Shown: in pieces, positions 1 through 9,209 of the stretch
Numbering within the stretch: the first letter of the stretch is position 1
Layout: every line of letters starts with the position of its first letter
Notes under the pieces: model-generated
Told to the model about the DNA's origin: nothing
The model's database searches: none
The model's input: the letters and a program-made list of their open reading frames with translations, nothing else
Made by a program: the position numbers and the translations under genes
Assembly: GCA_017550335.1 (NCBI GenBank)
Contig: JAFZPM010000027.1
Coordinates: forward strand, 1 to 64,000
DNA: 64,000 nucleotides
Direction: 5' to 3'
From: Paludibacteraceae bacterium
GTDB taxonomy: Bacteria; Bacteroidota; Bacteroidia; Bacteroidales; Paludibacteraceae

Positions 1-2826
1 AAAACCACATCAAACTTCACACTCATAGAGTAAGTTCCAGAAAAACAAGGATTAAGACTTTAATTAAAGAGATTCAACTTGTGAAAGTTCATCCTCATAG
101 AGTAAGTTCCAGAAAAACAAGGATTAAGACCACACGTCAAATTTGCATTGTGCTCCAATGAACACTCATAGAGTAAGTTCCAGAAAAACAAGGATTAAGA
201 CCTCAGCCAATTTCTTGCTTTGCTCGATATTAGTGTAACTCTCATAGAGTAAGTTCCAGAAAAACAAGGATTAAGACTCTATAAACATCTATTGCAGTTG
301 GTTTATCTTGGTCACTCTCATAGAGTAAGTTCCAGAAAAACAAGGATTAAGACAATTCTTCTGTAATCCCACATCTTGCTATCTTCTCCGAGACTCATAG
401 AGTAAGTTCCAGAAAAACAAGGATTAAGACTGCGCAACTTTAAAGATTAATACTTATTTTGTGAGATAAACTCATAGAGTAAGTTCCAGAAAAACAAGGA
501 TTAAGACTTGTCAGTTGTGGCTTTGTTTGTGGCTTACTTGTCTTTCTCATAGAGTAAGTTCCAGAAAAACAAGGATTAAGACTAGTTCTTGTCTTCCCGA
601 AATCTCTCTTGTTCTTATAACTCATAGAGTAAGTTCCAGAAAAACAAGGATTAAGACACCATCAATGAGCTCGAAGTCTACGACGGTATTAACTCATAGA
701 GTAAGTTCCAGAAAAACAAGGATTAAGACGGTCGTGTTTCCTTTTCTCATTCTCCATGACTTGCTTCTCATAGAGTAAGTTCCAGAAAAACAAGGATTAA
801 GACACACTCCCCAAACCAAATTGGGATAACCTTTAAACCACTCATAGAGTAAGTTCCAGAAAAACAAGGATTAAGACCTGCAAAATATTTCAGTGTTTTT
901 TTTTACTTTTTTTCGTCTCATAGAGTAAGTTCCAGAAAAACAAGGATTAAGACACGTAATAATGACATTCGCTTTTAAATAAAAATTGGCCCTCATAGAG
1001 TAAGTTCCAGAAAAACAAGGATTAAGACTGATTTTCGGGTTGATGTAAAAAAGTACAGCTTCATACTCATAGAGTAAGTTCCAGAAAAACAAGGATTAAG
1101 ACACTTCATGACAATAATTGAATTAGTTGTTGTTGTTTCTCATAGAGTAAGTTCCAGAAAAACAAGGATTAAGACAATTGTCACACTTATTAATATTTTT
1201 TCTATCTTTGCCGTGCTCATAGAGTAAGTTCCAGAAAAACAAGGATTAAGACTCCAAAGTCCTTACATGCCTCGGACAATGCCTTGCGTAGCTCATAGAG
1301 TAAGTTCCAGAAAAACAAGGATTAAGACTACAAAAAACCTTCAATCTTATCTTCCTCGAATGCTTCTGCTCATAGAGTAAGTTCCAGAAAAACAAGGATT
1401 AAGACAGATGCGTCTTATGAGATACAAGTTAAAATGATGGGCTCATAGAGTAAGTTCCAGAAAAACAAGGATTAAGACTCGACATGGAATCTCTCTTGTT
1501 TGATTGATGTAATTCGCTCATAGAGTAAGTTCCAGAAAAACAAGGATTAAGACTCCTCCTGAGGTAGCCTGCTCCATCTGTTGCGTTGGCTCTCATAGAG
1601 TAAGTTCCAGAAAAACAAGGATTAAGACAGAGCGTTCAAAATCATGTCTGCGTAATCGTGCACAAGACTCATAGAGTAAGTTCCAGAAAAACAAGGATTA
1701 AGACTTGCCTCTGCGTTTTCCATCTTTGTCAAAATTGACTCAACTCATAGAGTAAGTTCCAGAAAAACAAGGATTAAGACTTTCCCCACTAATAGGGTCT
1801 GTTGCTGTGTCCCCTACCTCATAGAGTAAGTTCCAGAAAAACAAGGATTAAGACCTTTTGTACTGGTATCTTTTTGGTTGTTGATAGCCATTTCTCATAG
1901 AGTAAGTTCCAGAAAAACAAGGATTAAGACAATCACTAAGATTTTCATACCAATCTTTATTTTTACTCATAGAGTAAGTTCCAGTATAACAAACAAGGAT
2001 TAAGACTCTCTTGCGTTAAGACTTGACGGTTACTTTCTTCACCTCATAGAGTAAGTTCCAGTATAACAAGGATTAAGACGAGCCTTAACTCTTTTCTCGC
2101 CTTTTCTATGGCGTTCTCTCATAGTGTAAGTTCCAGTATAACAAGGATTAAGACTTGTAAGTTTCCATAATTGTAATTTTTAATGTTTGCTCATAGTGTA
2201 AGTTCCAGTATAACAAGGATTAAGACAGTAATACGTTCGGTATATCGTTGAAAAGGTCTTCTACACTCATAGTGTAAGTTCCAGTATAACAAGGATTAAG
2301 ACTTCTTCTCTACCTCAAGCAGAGCACGCAACTTGCGCGTGCCTCATAGTGTAAGTTCCAGTATAACAAGGATTAAGACTCTCTTGCGTTAAGACTTGAC
2401 GGTTACTTTCTTCACCTCCTCGTAGAGTAAGTTCCAGTAAAACAAGGATTAAGACCCGATGGGCTGAGTAGTGCGTGTTGATCTGGCATAGTCCTCATAG
2501 TGTAAGTTCCAGTATAACAAGGATTAAGACCATTATCTTTATTAGTTTATAACTAGAAAGCCAATCTCGAAGCGTAAGTTCCAGTATAACAAGGATTAAG
2601 ACTTTTTTAATGTTTCTTGCAAGCGTCGTTTTTCAACGTTCTCGAAGCGTAAGTTCCAGTATAACAAGGATTAAGACGCCGCCTCAATAAAGAATTCGTT
2701 CGGTTTGTTTGGCACTCGAAGCGTAAGTTTCAGTATAACAAGGATTAAGACCAACGTAGAGACGCAAGGTATTGCATCTCTACAATAAGTTCGTGACGTA
2801 TGTTCCAGTATAACAAGGATTTGTGT
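1..2826 (+). CRISPR. CRISPR array, 38 repeats, leader side outside the window
   Basis: The array has 37-bp repeats that start CTCATAGAGTAAG and end CAAGGATTAAGAC, with spacers of 34-40 bp. Repeat starts are at 22, 94, 165, 241, 317, 394, 471, 546 and so on to 2715, with a decayed last copy at 2790-2826. The window opens inside a spacer (1-21). The repeat end ATTAAGAC resembles the 8-nt crRNA 5' handle of type I-B and type III systems, so transcription is probably left to right. The repeats decay stepwise to the right (AGAAAAAC to AGTATAAC from 1966, TAGAG to TAGTG from 2118, CTCGAAGCG from 2566), which marks the right side as the old trailer end. Repeat 27 (1966-2006) carries a 4-bp insertion. 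Leader and cas genes should lie left of position 1. The subtype cannot be decided from this window. Confidence 0.98.
2756..2783. repeat. 28-nt palindrome copy inside the last CRISPR spacer
   Basis: The last inter-repeat interval (2752-2789) holds GTAGAGACGCAA-GGTA-TTGCATCTCTAC, a near-perfect palindrome. It is the same 28-nt element found eight more times in this window, for example at 36979 and 55022. It lies between a good repeat (2715-2751) and the decayed terminal repeat. Confidence 0.85.
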
Positions 2827-2883
2827 TGGCCGTTTGTTTTGCTAATAACGTATGCGTTTTTTGGAAAAAGGGAAGAAAAAACA

Positions 2884-2921
2884 AGGGCTGGCTCCTCTAT
2901 GGAACCAGCCCTATTTTTTTT
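2884..2921. terminator. Bidirectional Rho-independent terminator
   Basis: A stem AGGGCTGG/CCAGCCCT (2884-2891 with 2905-2912), extended by TCC/GGA, is followed on the plus strand by a run of T. On the minus strand it is followed by TTGTTTTTTCTTCCC. It can end the CRISPR transcript from the left and the thioesterase transcript from the right. Confidence 0.8.
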
Positions 2922-2995
2922 ACTTGTTAAAAATGTTTTGTGGTGATGGTGGCAATATTACAGATGCTTCGCCCAGACGCCCATCTAATCCCCAT

Positions 2996-3472
2996 CTATT
3001 CCCCCTCCACCTTGCATTGAAGGAAGCCCATCTCCTTTGATTTCTCCTCGTTCATCAGGAAGTAGACCACCTCGCCTTCGTTGCAGAGCTCGCCCTTGCT
3101 GTTCGTTATCTCCGCGTGGAGGTAGACGAGGTTGCGCACCTGTTTATCCACCTTGGCGCGGATTGTCAGCTCGGGTTCGTTGGTCGGGACCGCTTTGCGG
3201 AACTTCACGTTCAGCTGTACGGTATAGCCGCTCGCCTGCATTTTGCGGGTGACGACCCATCCGCACACCTCGTCGATCAGTGTGCTCAGAATGCCTCCGT
3301 GCATCGTGTCGATCCAGCCCTGGTAGTTCTTGCTGGGATGCCAGGTGCTCACAATGTAATCTCCGTCCTCGTAGAAGCTCAGATGGAGGCCGATAGGGTT
3401 GTCGGGACTACAGCCGAAGCAATTGTAGCCGGGGTAATTATACCATGGATTGATAATCTTTTTTAGTGCCAT
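2996..3472 (-). CDS. PaaI-like hotdog-fold thioesterase
   Basis: This encodes 158 residues. The start at 3472 (MALKKIINPW) is preferred because the upstream extension of the frame is low-quality and unlike a protein. The sequence has the hotdog-thioesterase pattern: an N-terminal CFGCSPDNPIGLHL segment, then a central helix region HGGILSTLIDEVCGW where HGG and the acidic residue are the usual active-site neighbourhood, followed by beta strands. Enzymes of this family hydrolyse acyl-CoA thioesters in the cytoplasm; the substrate cannot be told. It is a single gene ending before the bidirectional terminator at 2884-2921. Family confidence is high, function is generic. Confidence 0.85.
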   Translation of the reverse strand: MALKKIINPWYNYPGYNCFGCSPDNPIGLHLSFYEDGDYIVSTWHPSKNYQGWIDTMHGGILSTLIDEVCGWVVTRKMQASGYTVQLNVKFRKAVPTNEPELTIRAKVDKQVRNLVYLHAEITNSKGELCNEGEVVYFLMNEEKSKEMGFLQCKVEGE

Positions 3473-3666
3473 AATTGTTCTATAAAAAATGTGGAGGTAC
3501 ATTATCCTGCACCTCCACAAATGTAATAAAAATACCCTAAAATATGCTATTCCGTTATCTTTCTTTTCCTGTTGGAGGGAACTTGTCATTCGTTCTTTTT
3601 TGTGACAACCGAATTCGTTTGGTGGGGTGGTATGACGGAAGGGCATGTGTGTCGCTATGCCCCCCC

Positions 3667-3720
3667 CAAAAAAAACAGAAAGGGCAAAAGGAGATGTCGC
3701 CCATCCCTTATTGCCCTTCC
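3667..3720 (-). terminator. Terminator of the 505-residue secreted protein gene
   Basis: On the minus strand a stem AAGGGCAA/TTGCCCTT (3681-3688 with 3711-3718) lies downstream of the stop at 3750. It is followed by TTTCTGTTTTTTTT. The run of T is read from the A-tract at 3669-3676. Confidence 0.65.
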
Positions 3721-3749
3721 TACTCCCTATTATTGATGTTGTCTATAGT

Positions 3750-5267
3750 TTATTCTCTTCGTAAGACGCCTTCCGTGTTTTGGGAGAGGTCTATCTCGAA
3801 ATTGTAGCCGTCCACAAACAGAAGGTATTTCTGCGCTTTGACCTTTATCACCTTTGTGGTGATATCGAATGTGCATGTGCATCTGCACCTCTCACCAGAC
3901 TCTGTCGCGTTGATGGTGATGATATCCTTCTCGACCCAAGTCACGGAAAACTTATCGGTGCAGCAGTTGAGCATCAGTCCGTAGGATACGACGGTTAATT
4001 CTCCGGTTTCGGGGTTGTATTGATAGGATATCAACGTGTCCGCGGTCTCGATCCTTTCCGGATAATCCTGTTTCGGTGACGTCCTGCTGCTCTCCTCTAC
4101 GGGGCCGCCTTCGTTGATGTCTTCTACGGGGCCATCTTCCTTGATGTCCATGTAGTATCCGTTCATGCAACCACTGCTCTTGTCGAAAAATCCTCTCGTT
4201 CCGTCAAGTATGGCGCCTGTGAAGCCCGCCTCGCCTTCGGTACAGCATGGTTGTGGTATGTCCAGGTCCACTTTGAAGATGGTCCCATCCACGATGAAGG
4301 TGTATTGCTGTGGCTTCAGTTTCCGGATCTCGGTGGTGATGTCGTATTCGCACATGCAGTCGCACTCTTCTCCGCCTGGTATCCCATATGAATCGACGTA
4401 GATGGTGTCCCTGGATGGGGAAACCGTCACTTTGGTCTCTATTGGAGTGCAGCAGGAGAAACTCTGGTTGTGCGAGGTGATGATGGCGGAGTTCCTAGTG
4501 ACCATGAAGGAGACTAGCGTGTCACTTGTCTGTTCGGTTTCCGCGCCGTCGGTTATTTCCTCGTCCCAAGGGCTTTTGCATTCGCTAACCTTCGTGGTTG
4601 TTTTCTCCGGGATATCCAGTACGACACCCTCCTCATTCTGCGAGAGGTCGATGGAGATGCCTCCATTGGAGTATACGGATGTGCTCAAGTAATACTTGCG
4701 GGCTTCTATGTTCTCCAACACGACGGGTATGTCGTAGGCGCAGATGCAGTTGCAGTTCGCTTGGCCCACTTGGCTAGGTGATAAGCCGATGGTGTCTCCA
4801 TGGTATTCCAGGATTGTGAACCAATCGTCGGCGCAGCAACCTCCAACAACACTTATGAACTTGATGCTCAGTTGCTTGTTGTTCTTGTCATAACGGTAAG
4901 TCAAGATCGTGTCATTGTCATAAGGGGACTCGCCGTCGCTGAAGCTGTTGTTGCTGGTCTCGGATTTGCTTCCCTTGCATGGGATGGTGGCGGCGAGCTT
5001 GCCGTCGATGGCTTGTGGATCGGGCGCATAAAAGACTCGGTTCACCATCTTCGGAGAGAACTCCTGCACTCTTGTTCCGCCCACGTAAACGTCTATGTAT
5101 TTTTCCCCGGCAACCTCCTTGTGGACAATGGAGTCTACCAAGGATGCCTCTAAGACTGTGGTCGCTGTCCTTGAATCCGATGTGGTCTCAAAGCATAGTT
5201 TGGGCATAGCATTCGCCCCGATGACACTGAGTAGTGCCATCGTACATGATAGTATATATTTTTTCAT
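3750..5267 (-). CDS. Secreted Cys-rich repeat protein, three repeats
   Basis: This encodes 505 residues. The N-terminus MKKYILSCTMALLSVIGANA is a Sec signal peptide. After a ~95-residue head come three copies of a module of about 100 residues. Each module has a CC pair (GGCCADDW, FSCCTPIE, LNCCTDKF), then 25-35 residues later a CxCxC cluster (CNCICAYD, CDCMCEYD, CRCTCTFD), and ends with a strand pattern like KYLLFVDGYNFEIDLSQ. Linkers are Pro/Glu-rich. The start lies 4 bp after the stop of the 154-residue gene upstream, so the two are probably translationally coupled. A paralogue with two modules is at 6225-7268. I do not recognise the family. The five Cys per module suggest disulfides or metal binding in the envelope. 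Confidence 0.8.
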   Translation of the reverse strand: MKKYILSCTMALLSVIGANAMPKLCFETTSDSRTATTVLEASLVDSIVHKEVAGEKYIDVYVGGTRVQEFSPKMVNRVFYAPDPQAIDGKLAATIPCKGSKSETSNNSFSDGESPYDNDTILTYRYDKNNKQLSIKFISVVGGCCADDWFTILEYHGDTIGLSPSQVGQANCNCICAYDIPVVLENIEARKYYLSTSVYSNGGISIDLSQNEEGVVLDIPEKTTTKVSECKSPWDEEITDGAETEQTSDTLVSFMVTRNSAIITSHNQSFSCCTPIETKVTVSPSRDTIYVDSYGIPGGEECDCMCEYDITTEIRKLKPQQYTFIVDGTIFKVDLDIPQPCCTEGEAGFTGAILDGTRGFFDKSSGCMNGYYMDIKEDGPVEDINEGGPVEESSRTSPKQDYPERIETADTLISYQYNPETGELTVVSYGLMLNCCTDKFSVTWVEKDIITINATESGERCRCTCTFDITTKVIKVKAQKYLLFVDGYNFEIDLSQNTEGVLRRE

Positions 5268-5271
5268 GGCG

Positions 5272-5736
5272 TTATTTCTTTATGATTTTGATGGATTGCT
5301 CGTTAACTTTTAGAATATAGACGCCCTTTGTGGCGGGTAACGTGAAGAGTACCGCTTCTCCCTCTTTCGAGGATTTCTGCTCGATCGCTTGTCCCAAGAC
5401 GGAGAACAGGCTCACCTGTGAGTTGGCTGCGAGTCCCTCCACCTGTACATGCTGGTTGTCCACGTAGGTGACGCGCACCTCGTTGGCGGCTACGGATGGG
5501 ATGTTGGATTTCTCTTCCTCGAAATAGTACTTGGCGACTTTCTCGAACTTATAGCCGGTCGATGCATTTCCATTTACCACTAAACTGTCGTTTCTATAGT
5601 GGAAAACAGGTGATTCCGCTAATACGAATGATTTTTTTGTGAGGTCTTTGAACTCGATTGTCACGAAAGACGGTTCGGCACAGACAGACCCCCATAACCC
5701 CATTGTGGCTAACACTAGTAAACATTTCTTCTTCAT
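5272..5736 (-). CDS. Small secreted protein with T9SS type A-like sorting tail
   Basis: This encodes 154 residues from ATG at 5736, matching the length of its paralogue at 7273-7737. A signal peptide (MKKKCLLVLATMGLWGSVCA) leads into EPSFVTIEFKDLTKKSF. The C-terminal ~70 residues look like a type A sorting domain: a beta-rich segment with VSLFSVLGQAIEQ, then GVYILKVNEQSIKIIKK. By family knowledge such tails direct export across the outer membrane by the type IX system. It could also be a standalone domain of that fold with no export role. It is the first gene of a two-gene operon with the Cys-rich protein at 3750-5267. Confidence 0.8.
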   Translation of the reverse strand: MKKKCLLVLATMGLWGSVCAEPSFVTIEFKDLTKKSFVLAESPVFHYRNDSLVVNGNASTGYKFEKVAKYYFEEEKSNIPSVAANEVRVTYVDNQHVQVEGLAANSQVSLFSVLGQAIEQKSSKEGEAVLFTLPATKGVYILKVNEQSIKIIKK

Positions 5737-6224
5737 GGTGTAATAAATTTTTATGTGAAACAATTATGCTCCCAATGTCCGCATGGGCGGTGCGTTGAAA
5801 GCGTACCCTATTTTAAAAACCGCCATAAATGTAGTGACAATTTTATTTAAATCAAATAGAGAAGCGAGGTTCCTGTCGCTGAATTCTTCTTTTTTGATTT
5901 ACTTCAATTAAATTACCATTTAAAATGTTGACATAAATGTAAATACGGAAGGGGAGGGATGCCTCATTTCTCTGCGATGAAGGGTTCCGCTGTGTTAAGG
6001 AGGACAAAGCTCTTCCTTTTTGTCGATGCGGAGGGCTACAATTCTTCACAGAGAAAAGGGTTCACGCGGCTTGATGCGAAATCATCACATTTTCACTAAT
6101 GGTAAATAGTAAATCGTTAAATAGTAAATCCGTTTGATGTCTCTGTCGCCCGGATTGAGTAGGAAAGGGCATAAGTCGATGTTGGACACCTCCCTATGCC
6201 CTTTGCAGTTATTGTTTATCCTTT
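5737..6224. other. Intergenic region, 488 bp
   Basis: No convincing gene is present. A short minus-strand open frame at 5852-6049 has no recognisable protein character. The region should hold the promoter of the 5736 operon; a CAAATAGA (minus TCTATTTG) near 5853 is only a weak -7 candidate. The end near 6224 carries the hairpin at 6164-6206. Confidence 0.6.
6164..6206 (-). terminator. Hairpin after the second Cys-rich gene
   Basis: A stem AAAGGGCATA/TATGCCCTTT lies 18 bp beyond the stop at 6225 and resembles the stem of the terminator at 3667-3720. Here no T-tract follows on the minus strand, so its terminator role is less certain. Confidence 0.45.
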
Positions 6225-7268
6225 TTATTGCCGAAGTATGGCGCCTTCCGTAGATTGGGAGAAGTCCACTTCAAATTCATCTCCGTCCACGAAGAAGCGG
6301 TATTTCTTCGCTTCGACGTTTTTCACTTTCGTTGTGGAGTTGTAGATGCACATGCAATCGCAAAAGCTTATGCCCTGTTCCTCCGTGGAGATGTAGATGG
6401 TGTTCCCTTTGAATGTTGTTGTGGTGTTTAATTGGCTACAGCAATTGAATACCAAGCCGTGAGAGACGATGGTGAGTTCGTGTAGTTCAGGATCGTATTG
6501 GTAGGAGACCAATGTGTCCGCTTCCTTGACTCTGAGATTTGTGGGATTCCAGCTTAAGTCTTGAATGTTGTCTATCTCACCCGCTTCCGTTTTTTCCAGG
6601 TATTCATCATTCAAACATTTGCTTTTGCCCATGAAGACACCTTTAGGTGCGTGAAGTACCTTCCCTTCCGTGCTTTCCGTCAGGTCGATATCGAATCCAT
6701 CGGAATAATCCATCGTCACGAAATGGTATTTGCGGGCTTCGATGTTGTCCAATGTGAAAGTCGCGGTGTTTTCGCAGACACAATCGCATGCATCTTTTAT
6801 TGTTTCCTTTGGCTCAACGTAAATAGTGTCGCCCTTGTAGGATAAGAGCAAGAGCCATGGGTTTTGACAACAGTTCCCTCGCAGTTTTGTGAATGTGAGC
6901 GACAATTGCATGCTTTCCGGGTTGTATTGGAAGGACATGCCTGGAATTTTGTCTTCGTCAGTGGACTTGCTGTCTATGCAAAAACTGGTGGAGACAAGGG
7001 TTCCGCTGATGTCTTTGGACTCGGGCGTGAAATAGACCCGTTTTATTGTGTTTTGCGGGAATTCGTAAGGAATTCGTCTTCCCACGTGTACCTTTACGGA
7101 TCTCGAACTGGTGTTTTCCCAGTGGAAGGCCGAGTCGACCAGGGAAGCTTCAATGACGGTTGTCAATATTCCGTCTCCTGATGTCGTTTCCACGTACATT
7201 TTTTGCGTAGCTGAGGCGCTGATGACACAGATGAGTGCCATCACGCAAGATAATATATGTTTTTTCAT
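6225..7268 (-). CDS. Secreted Cys-rich repeat protein, two repeats
   Basis: This encodes 347 residues. The signal peptide MKKHILSCVMALICVISASA is nearly the same as that of the 505-residue paralogue. Two modules follow, each with a CC pair (GNCCQNPW, FNCCSQLN), a CxCxC cluster (CDCVCENT, CDCMCIYN) and a closing strand segment (KYRFFVDGDEFEVDFSQ). The head domain (KVHVGRRIPYEFPQNTIKRV) aligns by eye with that of the paralogue. The gene starts 4 bp after the stop of its upstream partner. Two operons with the same two-gene order in tandem show a duplication, and module number differs (two against three). The family is not recognised. Confidence 0.8.
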   Translation of the reverse strand: MKKHILSCVMALICVISASATQKMYVETTSGDGILTTVIEASLVDSAFHWENTSSRSVKVHVGRRIPYEFPQNTIKRVYFTPESKDISGTLVSTSFCIDSKSTDEDKIPGMSFQYNPESMQLSLTFTKLRGNCCQNPWLLLLSYKGDTIYVEPKETIKDACDCVCENTATFTLDNIEARKYHFVTMDYSDGFDIDLTESTEGKVLHAPKGVFMGKSKCLNDEYLEKTEAGEIDNIQDLSWNPTNLRVKEADTLVSYQYDPELHELTIVSHGLVFNCCSQLNTTTTFKGNTIYISTEEQGISFCDCMCIYNSTTKVKNVEAKKYRFFVDGDEFEVDFSQSTEGAILRQ

Positions 7269-7272
7269 GATA

Positions 7273-7737
7273 TTACTCCTTTATGATTTTAATGGATTGT
7301 TCGTTAACTTTTAATATATAAACTCCTTTTGCAGCAGGTAGTGTGAATTGGATGGTTCCTCCTTCTTCCGCCTTTTTCTGTTCGATCGCTTGCCCTAGGA
7401 TGGAGTACAACGCTGCTTGTGTGTTGGCTTTCAGTCCTTCCACTTGGATGTGCTGATTGTCCAGGTAGGTGACGCGCACCTCGTTCGCTGTGACGCTCGG
7501 GATGCTGGCCGGTTCTTCCTCGAAATAATACTTGGCTACTTTATCGAACTTATAGGAGGTCGATAAGTTTCCGTTCACCACTAAACTGTCGTTCCTGTAC
7601 TGAAAAACAGGTGATTCCGCCAATGCGAATGATTTCTTTGTGAGATCCTTGAACTCGATTGTCACGAAAACAGGTTCCGCACAGACAGATACCCATAACC
7701 CCATTGCGGCTAAGAATAGCAAATGATTCTTCCTCAT
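7273..7737 (-). CDS. Small secreted protein with T9SS type A-like sorting tail, second copy
   Basis: This encodes 154 residues, highly similar over its whole length to the product of 5272-5736 (for example FVTIEFKDLTKKSF and GVYILKVNEQSIKIIK). It has a signal peptide, a short beta domain and a sorting-tail-like C-terminus. It is the first gene of the second duplicated operon. About 230 bp of A+T-rich DNA upstream (7738-7969) separates it from the M48 peptidase gene and probably holds its promoter. Confidence 0.8.
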   Translation of the reverse strand: MRKNHLLFLAAMGLWVSVCAEPVFVTIEFKDLTKKSFALAESPVFQYRNDSLVVNGNLSTSYKFDKVAKYYFEEEPASIPSVTANEVRVTYLDNQHIQVEGLKANTQAALYSILGQAIEQKKAEEGGTIQFTLPAAKGVYILKVNEQSIKIIKE

Positions 7738-7954
7738 GATATGAAAATTTTATGTGAAACATTCGTGTCCCAATGCTTACTCCTAAATTAGTGTATTGGA
7801 ACACATACCCTATTAATTAAAACTATCCCTAATGTAGCGATTTTTTTATTTGTTTCAAAATGTTAACTGCGTATTTTCGCTTCTCATCTTTATTTTCTTG
7901 ATTTATTTTTAATAAAATGAGTTGTTGGTGAATGGGCATAGTATGGGCTATGAA

Positions 7955-7982
7955 GGGTTGAAACCTCTCTTATTTCAACCCT
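7955..7982 (-). terminator. Hairpin spanning the stop codon of the M48 peptidase gene
   Basis: An inverted repeat GGGTTGAAA/TTTCAACCC overlaps the last codons and stop of the minus-strand gene (TTA at 7970-7972). No T-tract follows, so this may be an RNA-stabilising hairpin rather than a true terminator. Confidence 0.4.
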
Positions 7983-9184
7983 TCGTGGCTAGGCGTGAAT
8001 CCCTCTTGGATCGCTGCGGCGAAGTAGTGGGCGATCTCCTTGCGGGAGTAGCCGAGAAGGTCCTCTCCGATGTTGTAGAGGAGGTCGATCTCCTTTTGGT
8101 CGAAGCGTTTGTCCGCGATGATGATGCCCATGATGTAGAGCAACATGGTGTCGCGTAGGGTAGGGTTGATATCCAGAATGTTCTTGACGGACTCCTCGAA
8201 TAGTTTCGAGATGTTCTGCTTGGAGAGTTCCTCGATGTATTGTATCGGGAATATCTGCAGGGCGGACAGGTTGTCCAGTATCTGGTCGGTCTCGTTCGGG
8301 TTGATGTAGCCGTCGCAGGAGGCGATGATGAGCCCTGCCGTGGCGATGAAGACGGAGAGGTTCTTGTCCAGTTCGGAGCTGCGCACCTTCATGAGTATTT
8401 CGATGAGTCCCTGCATCTTCTCTGTCAGTTCCTTGTCGCTTTGCGCCTCGGAGAAGAGGTGGATGGCCTCCACACGGATCGGGTTGATAGGATGGTCGTC
8501 GCAGCTGAGACCCTCCTCTTCCTTGAAGTAGCTCAACCGTTTGATGTTCTCCTTGATGAAGGAGTCGAAGTCGATGCCCATCTTGTCGAAGTCGAGTCCG
8601 GAAGACATCTTGAAGAAGGCTGAGATGCAGCTGTTCAGGTTACCGACGGCCATGTATCCGTAACGGTCCGCCACCAATTCGGCGAGTTGTTGCCACAGCC
8701 TGATCTTGTGTGTGAGCAGCACGGGGATATCTCCGTCCTGAAAGACGAAGGTCACTAGGTTGAGCAGGCGCGCGTCCTGGTTGATGAGGTGGCCGAGCTC
8801 ATGTCCGATGACGAACTTCAGCTCCTCTTCCGTCATGAGTTGGATCAGTGCGGAGTTGATGTTGATGATATGCGCTTCGTCCTTCTCCTGTGCCATGATG
8901 GCGAAGGCGTTGACTTCGGAGCAGCCTGTGATGTAGAAATCCACCTTCTCCTTGAAACCCAGTTTATTCTTCACCTCGTTGAAGAGGTTGTAGTATTTGT
9001 TCAGGAGCTTTTCGTCCACTTTGATGCTATGGCCTTCCAGCGAATTTTTCCAGTAGTTCTGCTTGGTAGGTATGCGGGTCGCCTTGATGATTTCTTGCAG
9101 GACATCTCCCTGCATGGACTTATAGATTTGTTTGAAGAGGTCCTTCTCCAACTGGATGGAGGTGTTTAATTTCTTTGCTGACAT
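7970..9184 (-). CDS. M48-like zinc metallopeptidase with C-terminal TerB-like domain
   Basis: This encodes 404 residues with no signal peptide or clear membrane segment. The central HELGH (near residue 128) gives the two zinc-binding His and catalytic Glu. QLAELVADRYGY about 40 residues later supplies the third ligand Glu, as in M48 peptidases. The C-terminal ~130 residues (IATAGLIIASCDGYINPNE ... GIIIADKRFDQKEIDLLYNI) show two acidic helix pairs typical of TerB-like domains. M48 enzymes are often membrane proteases; this one looks soluble. It is the last gene of a likely operon with the flavin reductase (26 bp upstream) and the HAD gene. Substrate is unknown. Confidence 0.8.
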   Translation of the reverse strand: MSAKKLNTSIQLEKDLFKQIYKSMQGDVLQEIIKATRIPTKQNYWKNSLEGHSIKVDEKLLNKYYNLFNEVKNKLGFKEKVDFYITGCSEVNAFAIMAQEKDEAHIININSALIQLMTEEELKFVIGHELGHLINQDARLLNLVTFVFQDGDIPVLLTHKIRLWQQLAELVADRYGYMAVGNLNSCISAFFKMSSGLDFDKMGIDFDSFIKENIKRLSYFKEEEGLSCDDHPINPIRVEAIHLFSEAQSDKELTEKMQGLIEILMKVRSSELDKNLSVFIATAGLIIASCDGYINPNETDQILDNLSALQIFPIQYIEELSKQNISKLFEESVKNILDINPTLRDTMLLYIMGIIIADKRFDQKEIDLLYNIGEDLLGYSRKEIAHYFAAAIQEGFTPSHEGLK

Positions 9185-9209
9185 TGTGGTCTGATTATAA
9201 AAGTTTGTA

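Noticed and set aside
440..1092. Open frames across the CRISPR array with repeated NPCFSGTYSM-like peptides
   Set aside because: They are translations of the CRISPR repeat on both strands and end in spacers; no start signals and no protein character between repeats.
583..1516. Two spacers (583-620 and 1479-1516) share AATCTCTCTTGTT
   Set aside because: A 13-nt match between A+T-rich spacers is weak; it is not enough to claim a common target.
3661..3678. Run of C next to a run of A as a phase-variation tract
   Set aside because: It lies after a stop codon and forms the T-tract of a terminator, with no reading frame depending on it.
5852..6049. Short minus-strand open frame between the duplicated operons
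   Set aside because: Composition and position do not support a gene; it has no counterpart at the other operon.
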